This document shows, piece by piece, positions 6,699-15,400 of a DNA stretch of 23,418 nucleotides. The position numbers and the translations under genes were made by a program. Position 1 is the first letter of the stretch. Each line of letters opens with the position of its first letter. Origin of the DNA: JAFNGF01 sp964567045 (GTDB lineage Bacteria; Planctomycetota; Phycisphaerae; Sedimentisphaerales; Anaerobacaceae); the NCBI GenBank assembly GCA_964567045.1, contig CAZMLE010000057.1, positions 1 to 23,418 on the forward strand. The letters run 5' to 3'. The notes under the pieces are model-generated. The model was given only the letters and a program-made list of their open reading frames with translations. It was not told the DNA's origin and searched no databases.

Positions 6699-8225
6699 AT
6701 GAGAACAAAACTTTTGGCAGAGGCACAACTTTTGAGCGATATAGCCAGGGCGTTTGCTGAGTCGCTGGATCTGGAAGAGACACTAAAGTCTATGCTTAAA
6801 TCGCTCGATACGCACCTTAAACTGCAGCGGGGAACCATTACACTTTTAGACCCTGGGACCGAAACGATAAATATCAAGGTGGCTCACGGGCTTAGCGAGA
6901 AATCCAAGAAGTTGGGCAGCTATAAAGTGGGTGAGGGCATAACTGGCTTAGTGGTGCAAAGTGGCAGAGAGATTGTCGTGCCGGATATTTCCAAAGACCC
7001 GCGTTTCTTGCACAGGACCGGGTCGAGGAAACTAACCGTAGGCAAACAGATTGCCTTTTTCTGCGTTCCTATAAAATTGGAAGGCAAGACCATTGGAGCA
7101 CTGAGTGTGGATAGAGAAGCGGAAGCTAAGGATGATTTCGATGCAAATATCAGACTATTAAATGTTATTTCCATTATGGTGGCTCAGGCGGTGAAGCTGA
7201 ACAGACTGGTGGAGTCCGACCGCAAGAAGCTACGGGATGAGAACGTCCGGCTGCGTCAGCAACTGAAGACCCGATTCAGTATGCATAACATGGTTGGAAG
7301 CAGTAGCACAATGCAGGAAGTCTATCGGCTTATTGAACAGGTGGCCGGCAGTAATGCAACGGTTTTGATTCGCGGGGAGAGCGGAACGGGCAAAGACCTT
7401 GTTGCACACGCGATTCATTACAATAGTCCAAGGGCGGATAAGCCCTTTATTAAACTCAACTGCACGGCGATGCCGGAGACATTGTTAGAAAGTGAGCTGT
7501 TCGGACACGAAAAAGGCGCTTTCACCGGCGCGGTCGAACGCAAGATGGGCCGGTTTGAAAGGGCACACGGCGGGACAATATTCCTGGATGAAATAGGTGA
7601 TTTTCCGCCGACCTTGCAAGTTAAACTACTGCGGGTAATTCAGTTTAAGGAGTTTGAGAGGGTCGGCGGCTTAGAAACAATAAAGACGAACGTGCGGATT
7701 ATCGTCGCGACACATAAGAACCTTGAAGAGCAAATAAAGGAGGGGCTGTTCCGAGAAGACCTTTATTACCGAATAAATGTTTTCCCGATTTATCTGCCGC
7801 CTCTGCGGGAGCGCAAGGATGACATAATGCTTCTGGCAGACTATTTCCTTGAGAAGTACGCCGCCGAGAACAACAAACATATAACACGGATTTCGACGCC
7901 CGCAATTGACATGCTCACACGGTACCACTGGCCGGGCAACATCAGGGAGCTGGAGAACTGTATTGAAAGAGCAGTGCTGTTATGCGACGGCGATGTGACT
8001 CGCTCTGAGCATTTGCCGCCGTCACTTCAAATGATAAACAGAACCAAACCGCTGGCAGAAACCACCATGCCGGAGGTAATTGCGAATATGGAGAGGGAAA
8101 TTATAATTGACGCCCTGAAAAAATCCGGGGGCCAACAGCGAAAAGCGGCGAAAGACCTCGGAATAACCGAACGGATCCTCGGCTACAAAATAAAGAAATA
8201 CGGCATAAATCATAAATACATTTAA
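6699..8225 (+). CDS. Sigma-54-dependent activator with GAF sensor (NifA/NtrC class)
   Basis: 508 aa. Start at 6699 with AAGGA five nt upstream. Residues ~10-170 are a GAF domain; ~175-192 a charged linker; ~195-430 the AAA+ domain with Walker A GESGTGK (226-232), sigma-54-contacting GAFTGA (273-278), Walker B IFLDEIG (294-300) and the FREDLYYRINVFPI arginine-finger region (351-364); ~465-505 a Fis-type HTH (QQRKAAKDLGITERILGYKI). There is no receiver domain, so it is not a two-component regulator; architecture equals NifA without the Cys-rich linker of oxygen-sensitive NifA. It lies just upstream of a -24/-12 promoter and the ammonium-assimilation operon, so it very likely activates that operon. 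The signal could reach it through the GAF domain (2-oxoglutarate, glutamine or P-II contact); this is inferred. Family certainty is very high. Confidence 0.95.
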   Translation: MRTKLLAEAQLLSDIARAFAESLDLEETLKSMLKSLDTHLKLQRGTITLLDPGTETINIKVAHGLSEKSKKLGSYKVGEGITGLVVQSGREIVVPDISKDPRFLHRTGSRKLTVGKQIAFFCVPIKLEGKTIGALSVDREAEAKDDFDANIRLLNVISIMVAQAVKLNRLVESDRKKLRDENVRLRQQLKTRFSMHNMVGSSSTMQEVYRLIEQVAGSNATVLIRGESGTGKDLVAHAIHYNSPRADKPFIKLNCTAMPETLLESELFGHEKGAFTGAVERKMGRFERAHGGTIFLDEIGDFPPTLQVKLLRVIQFKEFERVGGLETIKTNVRIIVATHKNLEEQIKEGLFREDLYYRINVFPIYLPPLRERKDDIMLLADYFLEKYAAENNKHITRISTPAIDMLTRYHWPGNIRELENCIERAVLLCDGDVTRSEHLPPSLQMINRTKPLAETTMPEVIANMEREIIIDALKKSGGQQRKAAKDLGITERILGYKIKKYGINHKYI

Positions 8226-8235
8226 AAAGGCAGAG

Positions 8236-8279
8236 TCTACATATTTGTAGATGCACCCATTTCCAGCTACATTTTTGTA
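8236..8279 (+). promoter_or_regulatory. Two phased dyads, candidate enhancer sites for the activator
   Basis: TCTACA-TATT-TGTAGA (8236-8251) and TACA-TTTT-TGTA (8268-8279) share the pattern CTACAT(A/T)TTTGTA. Their centres are 30 bp apart, close to three helical turns, and they lie about 120 and 150 bp upstream of the predicted transcript start, the usual distance for sigma-54 enhancer sites. They do not match the NifA site TGT-N10-ACA. Confidence 0.6.
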
Positions 8280-8366
8280 CACGAGCACTTTCCCTCTCCC
8301 CAAGTACTATCTTCGTATCTGCTTCTACGATAAGCATTTAACACGTTCGAACTAAGAAAGTCTCTC

Positions 8367-8383
8367 TTGGCATGCTAATTGCT
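8367..8383 (+). promoter_or_regulatory. Sigma-54 (-24/-12) promoter of the ammonium-assimilation operon
   Basis: TTGGCATGCTAATTGCT has GG (8369-8370) and GC (8381-8382) separated by exactly 10 nt and matches the consensus TGGCACG-N4-TTGCW except for one base. The predicted start near 8394 gives a leader of about 86 nt to the porin gene. The enhancer dyads and an adjacent activator gene support it strongly. Confidence 0.85.
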
Positions 8384-8479
8384 CTGCTAAGGAGAATTGT
8401 TGTCGAGGCTTTTGTCAGGCTCGTCAAACTGCGACCAATACAAAGTAGCTTATTTTGGACAAGGAAGGAATAAAAGAAC

Positions 8480-9235
8480 TTGAAAATGGTGAAATCAATA
8501 TCTTTGGTTTTGGCCATGTTGGTCTCTGGAGCCACAATGGTATGGGCTTCAGAGAAAAGCAGTGTCGAGGTCACGGCTGACTACTACAGCAAGTACATCT
8601 GGAGGGGTCAGAACTGCAACGACAAGAGCGTCCTGCAGCCGGCTATATCTGTCAGAGGCTTCGGCTTCACAGGTTCGATATGGAGCAATCTCGACCTGAC
8701 GAACAAAAACGACAACGAAGGAGAGTTTAGCGAGTTTGATTATACGCTCGATTACACTTCTGCGATGCCGGGCGTCGAGGGACTGAACTTCTCGCTGGGC
8801 ACGATTTACTATCGATTCCCCCATACACCATATCATCCGACGACTGAAGTGTACGGCGGCCTAAGTCTGGGGATACCTTTGTCGCCCTCAATAAAGCTAT
8901 ATCGGGACGTAGATGAAATTGATGGCAGCTACTTGCAGTTTGGGCTTGGGCGCACATCTGAGAAACTCGTCACATGGAGCGATGACTGCTACTGTGGGTT
9001 GCAGTTAGGTGCCAGCGCCGGCTGGGGAAACTCAGCGTATAACAAGGGCTATTTCGGTATCAATGAGAGTGAATTCAACGATTTGACACTTTCAGCCGGA
9101 CTTCCCGTCTGTATAAAGCTCTGGACTATCAGACCAAGTATAAACTATTCAACGATGTTAAGCGATAAGATACGCTCGGCGACCGTCAGCAGCGATAATT
9201 TGTGGGGCGGCATAAGCGTATCAAGGAGTTTTTGA
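8480..9235 (+). CDS. Outer-membrane porin-like protein (TorF/'Gcw_chp'-like), first gene of the operon
   Basis: 251 aa from a TTG start at 8480, ten nt after an AAGGA repeat (8465-8469); an ATG two codons later (8486) is the alternative but is further from the ribosome site. Residues 1-23 are a signal peptide ending MVWA. The mature protein opens EVTADYYSKYIWRGQ, the hallmark opening of the TorF-like putative porin family, and continues as amphipathic beta-strands to a terminal Phe (VSRSF), typical of outer-membrane beta-barrels. Length fits the family. As first gene after the sigma-54 promoter and 42 nt before amtB, it is probably the outer-membrane entry channel for ammonium or another nitrogen source. 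Its substrate is inferred only from context. Five Cys residues, including DDCYCG, are unusual for a porin. Confidence 0.75.
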   Translation: MKMVKSISLVLAMLVSGATMVWASEKSSVEVTADYYSKYIWRGQNCNDKSVLQPAISVRGFGFTGSIWSNLDLTNKNDNEGEFSEFDYTLDYTSAMPGVEGLNFSLGTIYYRFPHTPYHPTTEVYGGLSLGIPLSPSIKLYRDVDEIDGSYLQFGLGRTSEKLVTWSDDCYCGLQLGASAGWGNSAYNKGYFGINESEFNDLTLSAGLPVCIKLWTIRPSINYSTMLSDKIRSATVSSDNLWGGISVSRSF

Positions 9236-9277
9236 TCTGGTGTGCGATGCAGTGAAACGAAAGAAGGAAAATTCTGT

Positions 9278-10627
9278 ATGAGAAAACTTTTGATGTTGAT
9301 TCTGGTTATGTTGTGTTTGTCTGCCGCAAATGTTCTGGGCGAATCTGGTGCAACACAACCGCAGGAACCCCCAGTTGCTCCTGCTGCGTCACCAAAGATC
9401 GATACAGGCGATACAGCGTGGGTGCTCATCAGCGCCGCGCTAGTAATGCTGATGACGCCTGGCCTGGCTTTCTTCTATGGCGGCCTGGTTCGCCGCAAGA
9501 ATATGCTGTCGGTGCTCATGCAATGTCTAATGATTCTGTGTCTTGTGAGTCTTCAGTGGGTGTTGTTTGGGTACAGTCTGTCGTTCGGGCCGGACAAGGG
9601 TTCGCTGATCGGCGGGCTGGAATGGCTCGGGCTGAAAGGCGTGGGAATGGAACCCAATGCCGATTATGCTGCAACGATACCACATCAGGTGTTTATGATG
9701 TTTCAGATGATGTTTGCAGTGATTACACCGGCATTGATTATTGGAGCGTTCGCTGAACGGATGAAATTCTCGGCGTTATGTGTTTTTGTGCTGTTGTGGG
9801 CGACGTTAGTATATGATCCTGTGGCGCACTGGGTGTGGGGTGTGGGCGGCTTTTTGAGGAAATCCGGTGCTCTGGACTTTGCCGGCGGAACAGTGGTTCA
9901 CATTAATGCCGGGATGACCGCTTTGGCGGCAGCGTTGGTATTGGGCAGGCGGCAGGGATATCCGAATGGGATTTCTCCGCCGCATAACCTGCCGTTTGCA
10001 GTGTTAGGAGCGGCGTTGTTGTGGTTCGGATGGTTTGGCTTCAACGCCGGCAGTGCCCTCGGTGCGGGCGGTTTGGCGGGTAACGCCTTTACGGTGACAC
10101 ATCTGGCGGCAGCAGCGGCAGGGCTGTCTTGGGCTTTGCTCGACTGGCTCAAGCACAAAAAACCGACTACTTTGGGTATGATTACGGGGGTAGTTGCAGG
10201 GTTGGTTGCCATCACGCCGGCATCAGGATTCGTCACACCCATGGGCGCGATCTGCATCGGCATAGGTGCAGGAGTGTTTCCGTGGCTCGCGGTCACGTAC
10301 ATTAAAGGGGCATTGAATTATGATGACTCGCTGGATGCCTTCGGCGTGCACGGGATTGGGGGAGTATGGGGCGCACTCGCCACGGGTATCTGGGCGAGCA
10401 AGGCGGTCAACCCGGCCGGGGCAGATGGTTTGCTATACGGTAACCCGATGCAGTTCTGGGTGCAGACCAAGGCGGCGGTCATCACGATGGCGTACTCATT
10501 TATGGTAGGTGTGATATTGCTCAACCTGGTGGACATAGTAATGAAGCTGCGGGTTAGTGAGCACGAAGAGCGTGTTGGTCTTGACCTGACGCAACATCGA
10601 GAGGGCGCGTACACGCTGATTGATTAG
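9278..10627 (+). CDS. amtB: Ammonium transporter
   Basis: 449 aa from the ATG at 9278, preceded by AAGGA with nine nt spacing; an upstream in-frame ATG-like start at 9242 lacks a ribosome site and would hide the signal peptide (MRKLLMLILVMLCLSAANVLG). Eleven hydrophobic segments follow. Diagnostic residues are present: AHWVWG, D200 in LDFAGGTVVH, and the pore twin histidines H208 (VVHINAG) and H358 (AFGVHGIGG). The cytoplasmic tail RVSEHEERVGLDLTQH with AYTLID matches the tail that docks P-II. The P-II gene follows after 19 nt, the classic amtB-glnK pair: P-II plugs the channel when nitrogen is sufficient. Expression should follow the sigma-54 promoter, high under nitrogen limitation. Confidence 0.97.
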   Translation: MRKLLMLILVMLCLSAANVLGESGATQPQEPPVAPAASPKIDTGDTAWVLISAALVMLMTPGLAFFYGGLVRRKNMLSVLMQCLMILCLVSLQWVLFGYSLSFGPDKGSLIGGLEWLGLKGVGMEPNADYAATIPHQVFMMFQMMFAVITPALIIGAFAERMKFSALCVFVLLWATLVYDPVAHWVWGVGGFLRKSGALDFAGGTVVHINAGMTALAAALVLGRRQGYPNGISPPHNLPFAVLGAALLWFGWFGFNAGSALGAGGLAGNAFTVTHLAAAAAGLSWALLDWLKHKKPTTLGMITGVVAGLVAITPASGFVTPMGAICIGIGAGVFPWLAVTYIKGALNYDDSLDAFGVHGIGGVWGALATGIWASKAVNPAGADGLLYGNPMQFWVQTKAAVITMAYSFMVGVILLNLVDIVMKLRVSEHEERVGLDLTQHREGAYTLID

Positions 10628-10646
10628 CAGAGAAAGGACAAGGCTC

Positions 10647-10988
10647 ATGAAATATGTAATTGGTATTATTCAGCCTGATCGTCTTGATGAGGTGCTTAAA
10701 AGACTGACGGAGAAGGAGATACACTTGGTGACGGTTTCGAACGTTGTCGGTCGCGGCCGGCAGAAGGGAATCGCTGAAGTGTACCGCAGCCACAAGGAGC
10801 AAGGCAGTCTCCTGAAAAAGGTCAAGCTAGAGATAGCGGTGAATGAGGCCTATGTAGAGCCGACCGTGGACGCTATTATAGCAGGTGCGCGGACGGGTAG
10901 CATCGGAGATGGAAAAATTTTCGTGTTGGATTTGCCTGAGTGCATCCGGATTCGGACCGGAGAACGAGGCGGTGAGGCAATCGGTTAA
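10647..10988 (+). CDS. glnK: P-II family nitrogen regulator lacking the uridylylation tyrosine
   Basis: 113 aa, usual P-II length. The ATG at 10647 follows GAAAGGA by eight nt; an in-frame TTG at 10620 overlaps amtB and is less likely. P-II hallmarks: GRGRQKG at the T-loop base (35-41), ARTGSIGDGKIFVL (81-94) and RIRTGERG (101-108). The T-loop reads AEVYRSHKEQGSLLKK: Tyr46 is present, but residue 51, the uridylylated Tyr of enterobacterial P-II, is Glu. It therefore cannot be controlled by GlnD in the E. coli manner and presumably responds only to ATP/ADP and 2-oxoglutarate. Being next to amtB it most likely gates the transporter, and it may also talk to GS or the GAF activator. glnK versus glnB naming is by context. 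Confidence 0.93.
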   Translation: MKYVIGIIQPDRLDEVLKRLTEKEIHLVTVSNVVGRGRQKGIAEVYRSHKEQGSLLKKVKLEIAVNEAYVEPTVDAIIAGARTGSIGDGKIFVLDLPECIRIRTGERGGEAIG

Positions 10989-11028
10989 GAGTTGACAGAA
11001 AATATCTGATTTTTTGAAAGGAAACATA

Positions 11029-12441
11029 ATGACACCGAAAGAGTTTTTCGAGTTTGCAAAAAAGCATAATGCTCTGATGGCGGATTTGAAATTTACGGAC
11101 CTGTTGGGAACGTGGCAGCACTGCACATTTCCGTTGGATACGTGGGACGAAGGTACGTTCGTCGAGGGCGTGGGGTTCGATGGCTCCTCAATTCGCGGCT
11201 GGCAGGGAATAGACGTCTCCGACATGCTGGCAGTACCTGACGCCGATACTGTGGTTATTGACCCATTTTTTGAAAGGCCAACGGTAAGTGTCATTGCCAA
11301 CATCGTGGACCCAGTTACAAAGCAGAGCTACAGTCGAGACCCACGTTACGTGGCACGCAAGGGAACAGAGTACTTAAAGAAAACGGGAATCGCTGACACC
11401 TGCTATATCGGGCCGGAGCCGGAGTTCTTCATATTTGATGAAGTGCGCTACGAGCAGAATCAGCATACGGGCATGTACCGGATAGATTCGGTCGAGGGTG
11501 CCTGGAACACCGCTCGTTTTGAGGAGCCGAACCTGGGATATAAGCCGAGCTTTAAGGGCGGCTACTTCCCGGTTAGCCCCACCGATACATACCATGATCT
11601 GCGAGGCGAGATGGTCTATGAGATGCGCAACGTCGGGATTGTGATAGAAGCACACCACCATGAAGTGGCAACAGCCGGGCAAAGCGAGATTGATATGCAG
11701 TTTGCAGAACTAGTAAAAATGGCGGACCAGTACATGTGGTACAAGTACATCATCAAGAACGTCGCCAAGAAGCACGGTAAGACGGTGACACTTATGCCCA
11801 AGCCAATCTTCCAGGACAACGGCAGTGGAATGCACACGCACTTCTCACTGTGGAAAGGCGGCAAGCCGCTCTTTGCAGGCAACAGGTATGCGGGATTAAG
11901 CGATACTGGATTGTTTGCGTGCGGCGGTATGTTGAAGCACGCCCCCGCGATACTGGCATTTGCGGCACCGACGACGAACTCGTATCGCCGGCTTGTGCCT
12001 GGTTTCGAGGCGCCTGTTAATCTTGTGATGAGCGCGCGGAACCGCTCCGCCGGAGTGCGGATACCGATGTATTCACAGAATCCGAAGGCAAAACGGCTTG
12101 AGTTCCGCTGTCCTGACCCGACCGCCAACGGGTATATAGCCTGGACGGCGATGCTTATGGCAGCGATAGATGGGATTCAGAATAAGATTGACCCGGGCGA
12201 ACCGCTGGATAGGGATATATACGACATGACCCCTGAAGAGCTGGAAAAGTATCCCAAGACCCCTGGGTCATTGGCTGAGGCAATCGAAGCCTTGGAAAAG
12301 GACCACGAGTTCCTGTTGGCAGGAGGTGTGTTTACACAAGATGTGATAGAGACCTGGATTAAATGGAAACGAGAGAAGGAGATCAATGAGATGGCTCTTC
12401 GGCCGCATCCTTACGAGTTCCACTTGTATTACGATAGTTAG
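11029..12441 (+). CDS. glnA: Glutamine synthetase, type I
   Basis: 470 aa, the standard GSI length. Start at 11029, six nt after AAGGA; the in-frame TTG at 11014 is rejected because it precedes the ribosome site. Makes glutamine from glutamate, ammonia and ATP as a cytoplasmic dodecamer. Visible motifs: GFDGSSIRGW (49-58), IGPEPEFF (127-134) with metal-binding glutamates, EAHHHEVATAGQSEID, NGSGMHTHFS (264-273), RRLVPGFEAP (320-329), NRSAGVRIP (338-346) and RLEFRCPDP (356-364). IYDMTPEE has Tyr398, at the place of the adenylylated tyrosine of E. coli, so this is a GSI-beta-like enzyme that could be switched by GlnE. It sits 40 nt after the P-II gene and three nt before gltB. Confidence 0.97.
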   Translation: MTPKEFFEFAKKHNALMADLKFTDLLGTWQHCTFPLDTWDEGTFVEGVGFDGSSIRGWQGIDVSDMLAVPDADTVVIDPFFERPTVSVIANIVDPVTKQSYSRDPRYVARKGTEYLKKTGIADTCYIGPEPEFFIFDEVRYEQNQHTGMYRIDSVEGAWNTARFEEPNLGYKPSFKGGYFPVSPTDTYHDLRGEMVYEMRNVGIVIEAHHHEVATAGQSEIDMQFAELVKMADQYMWYKYIIKNVAKKHGKTVTLMPKPIFQDNGSGMHTHFSLWKGGKPLFAGNRYAGLSDTGLFACGGMLKHAPAILAFAAPTTNSYRRLVPGFEAPVNLVMSARNRSAGVRIPMYSQNPKAKRLEFRCPDPTANGYIAWTAMLMAAIDGIQNKIDPGEPLDRDIYDMTPEELEKYPKTPGSLAEAIEALEKDHEFLLAGGVFTQDVIETWIKWKREKEINEMALRPHPYEFHLYYDS

Positions 12442-12444
12442 AAA

Positions 12445-15400
12445 ATGACTCGAATTTCAGAAAATCAGGGTCTATACGAAAGTCGACGTGAACATGATGG
12501 CTGTGGTATCGGTGCAGTTGTAAATATCTCGGGTCAGTGCAGCCACTCGATTATCGAGTACGGCAAAGAGATACTACTTAACCTGCGTCACCGCGGAGCA
12601 GCAGGAGCTGATGAAACCACAGGCGACGGCGCCGGCATCCTTTTTCAGATTCCACACGAGTTCTTTTGTGCTGAATCGGAGAAGCTGGGTTTTAGCCTAC
12701 CAGAACCAGCACAATATGGTGTGGGCATGGTTTTCGGCTCAAAAGATGTCGGACTTCGCCAACAGTGTGATGAAATCCTTGAGTCTGCACTTGATTATTA
12801 TGGGATGAGGGTGCTTGGATGGCGGGATGTACCAACCGATAGCAGTTGCCTTGGCCAGATAGCGCTGTCTGCAGAGCCTTCAGTCAAACAGATATTTGTC
12901 GATGGAGGCGGCTTCCCCTGCTTTGGGTTCCCGCCGGGCGGGGTCCCTCGCAGGGGCAAGCTTGCCCCCGCGCAGGCGGGGGATGAAGAACTTGAGCGGC
13001 GTCTCTACTTGGCACGGAAGCGTTCTGAACGGCTCGTCAGAGAGAATTTCGGCAAAGATGCTGAGGACTTTTATGTAACCAGCCTGTCATGCAGGACAAT
13101 TTGCTACAAAGGGATGTTCATGGCCTGGCAGCTATTCGCCTACTACTCTGACCTTGCTGACGAACGGCTGAAGTCAGCTCTTGCGATTGTCCATCAGCGC
13201 TACAGCACCAATACATTTCCGAACTGGCATCTTGCCCAGCCATTTCGGTGTATCGCGCATAATGGAGAGATAAACACGCTCAGCGGCAATAGCAGTTGGA
13301 TGATGGCACGTGAGCCAAAGATGGAAAGCTCGCTATTCGGAGATGATATTGCTGACCTGCATCCTGTTTTACTGCCAGGAATGAGCGACTCTGCATGCTT
13401 CGACAGCACGCTTGAACTACTTGTGCGTGCAGGGCGAAGTGCGCCGCACGCGATGATGATGATGATCCCGGAAGCGTTCGGGTCAAAGTATCACATCAGC
13501 ACAGACAAACGCGCATTTTATGAGTATCACGCATCGATAATGGAGCCGTGGGATGGCCCCGCTGCAATGGTGTTTACCGACGGACGGCTGATTGGTGGGA
13601 CACTGGACCGCAACGGATTGAGACCGTGCCGATACCTGGTCACAAGCGATGGTTTAGTAATTTTTGCCAGTGAAGCCGGGGTTGTGGAGTTTCCCCCTGA
13701 GAAGATACGCAGTAAAGGGCGCTTGCGCCCCGGCCATATGTTTCTGGTTGATACCGTTGAAGGGCGAATAATTACTGACAACGAGATAAAGAGCAAGGTT
13801 GCCAGACAAAGGCCTTACCGCAGATGGCTGGAGGAGAACAGGATTGAGCTTCGCGGTCTGTTCGACGCACCAAAGCTTGTGCCAAGCGTCCGTGAGACTA
13901 TAGCCCAGAGGATGCGGATGTTCGGCTATACCAGCGAAGAACTGAAAATGATACTGGCACCGATGGCCCTTAATGGTCAGGAGCCGATTGGGTCGATGGG
14001 TAACGATACGCCACTTGCGGTGCTTTCCGATAGACCCACGCTGCTCTTTAACTATTTCAAGCAGCTTTTCGCACAGGTTACCAATCCGGCAATCGACCCG
14101 CTGCGAGAAGGGCTGGTTATGAGCTTAATGGTATTCACAGGTAAACGGCGAAATATCTTAGCTGAGACGCCCGAGCATTGCAGACAACTTAAACTGCCAC
14201 ATCCGATCCTAACCAATGAAGACATTGAACGACTTCGAACGGTCAGGCGCGATGATTTCAAAATCGCCACTGTCTCAGCGGTCTTCGAAGCGGGTGTGCA
14301 TGATGCCGGTGGCAGTCTTCGGCGCGGGCTCCAGTCCCTGGTCGAGGCGACCATAGAAGCCATCAAAGAAGGTGCCTGCCTTATTATCGTCAGCGACCGG
14401 GAAAGTTCGCAGAACAAAGTGCCGATTCCGTCGCTTCTGGCAACGTCGGCGGTTCACCATGGGCTGCTTGCCAGAGGACTTCGGCCAGAAGCAGGCTTGA
14501 TTGTCGAAAGCGGTGAGCCGAGAGAGGTTATGCATTTTTGCCTTTTGTGTGGGTACGGCGCCAACGCGGTTAATCCATACCTTGCGTTCGAGTCGCTTGA
14601 TGAACTGCAGCGCCAGGGTGAACTGCATGCGAAGATAGAGCCGATTCAGATTGCTGATAATTACATTGCTGCGATTAAAAAAGGCATCCTGAAGACGATG
14701 AGTAAAATGGGCATTTCTACGCTTCGCAGCTACACGGGTGCTCAGCTTTTTGAGGCGATCGGGCTAAATCGCGCTTTTGTTGATGAATACTTTACAGGTA
14801 CAAGTTCACGGATTGGAGGAATCGGCCTTGACCAGATTGCTCAAGAGGCGATTGCGCGACATCGGTCTGCGTTTGCGCAGCGCCCCGGAGGGGCGCTTGA
14901 ACTGGAATTTGGCGGTGAGTATCATTTCAGGCATGACGGCGAAGGGCATTTGTGGAACCCTGTGACGGTGTCACGTTTGCAGCACGCTGTGATTAACAAT
15001 GATGCAAATGCATACGCTGACTACGCCAAGGCCGTAAACGATCAGTCACGAAAGCTGTACACGCTGCGGGGGCTTTTCGAGTTCACTGCAGGTGAGCGGG
15101 TGCCTATTGAGCAGGCGGAACCCGCCAGTGAGATTGTCAAGAGATTCTGCACCGGTGCGATGAGCCACGGCTCAATCAGCAAAGAGACGCATGAATGTCT
15201 TGCCATCGCCATGAATCGTATTAGCGCAATGAGCAACACAGGCGAAGGGGGTGAGGACCCTGCACGGTATGTCCCTGAAGCCAGTGGCGACTCAAAGAAT
15301 TGCGCTATCAAGCAGGTTGCTAGCGCCAGGTTTGGCGTCACTACAAACTACCTTGCTCACGCCAAAGAGCTGCAAATTAAAATAGCCCAGGGTGCCAAGC

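Noticed and set aside
10992..10997. TTGACA between the P-II gene and glnA as a -35 box
   Set aside because: No acceptable -10 box at 16-18 nt; glnA most likely depends on the upstream sigma-54 promoter.
12998..13014. TTGGCACG within gltB as a sigma-54 promoter
   Set aside because: No GC at the required 10-nt distance and it lies inside coding sequence.
13074..13092. TGTAACC...GTCATG in gltB resembling the ECF promoter motif
   Set aside because: Box spacing is about 5 nt rather than 13 and it is within a coding region.
14879..14897. Hairpin AGCGCCCC-GGA-GGGGCGCT in gltB as a further inserted element
   Set aside because: The encoded AFAQRPGGALELEFGGEY has normal family length and content, so nothing seems inserted; likely a chance palindrome in GC-rich codons.
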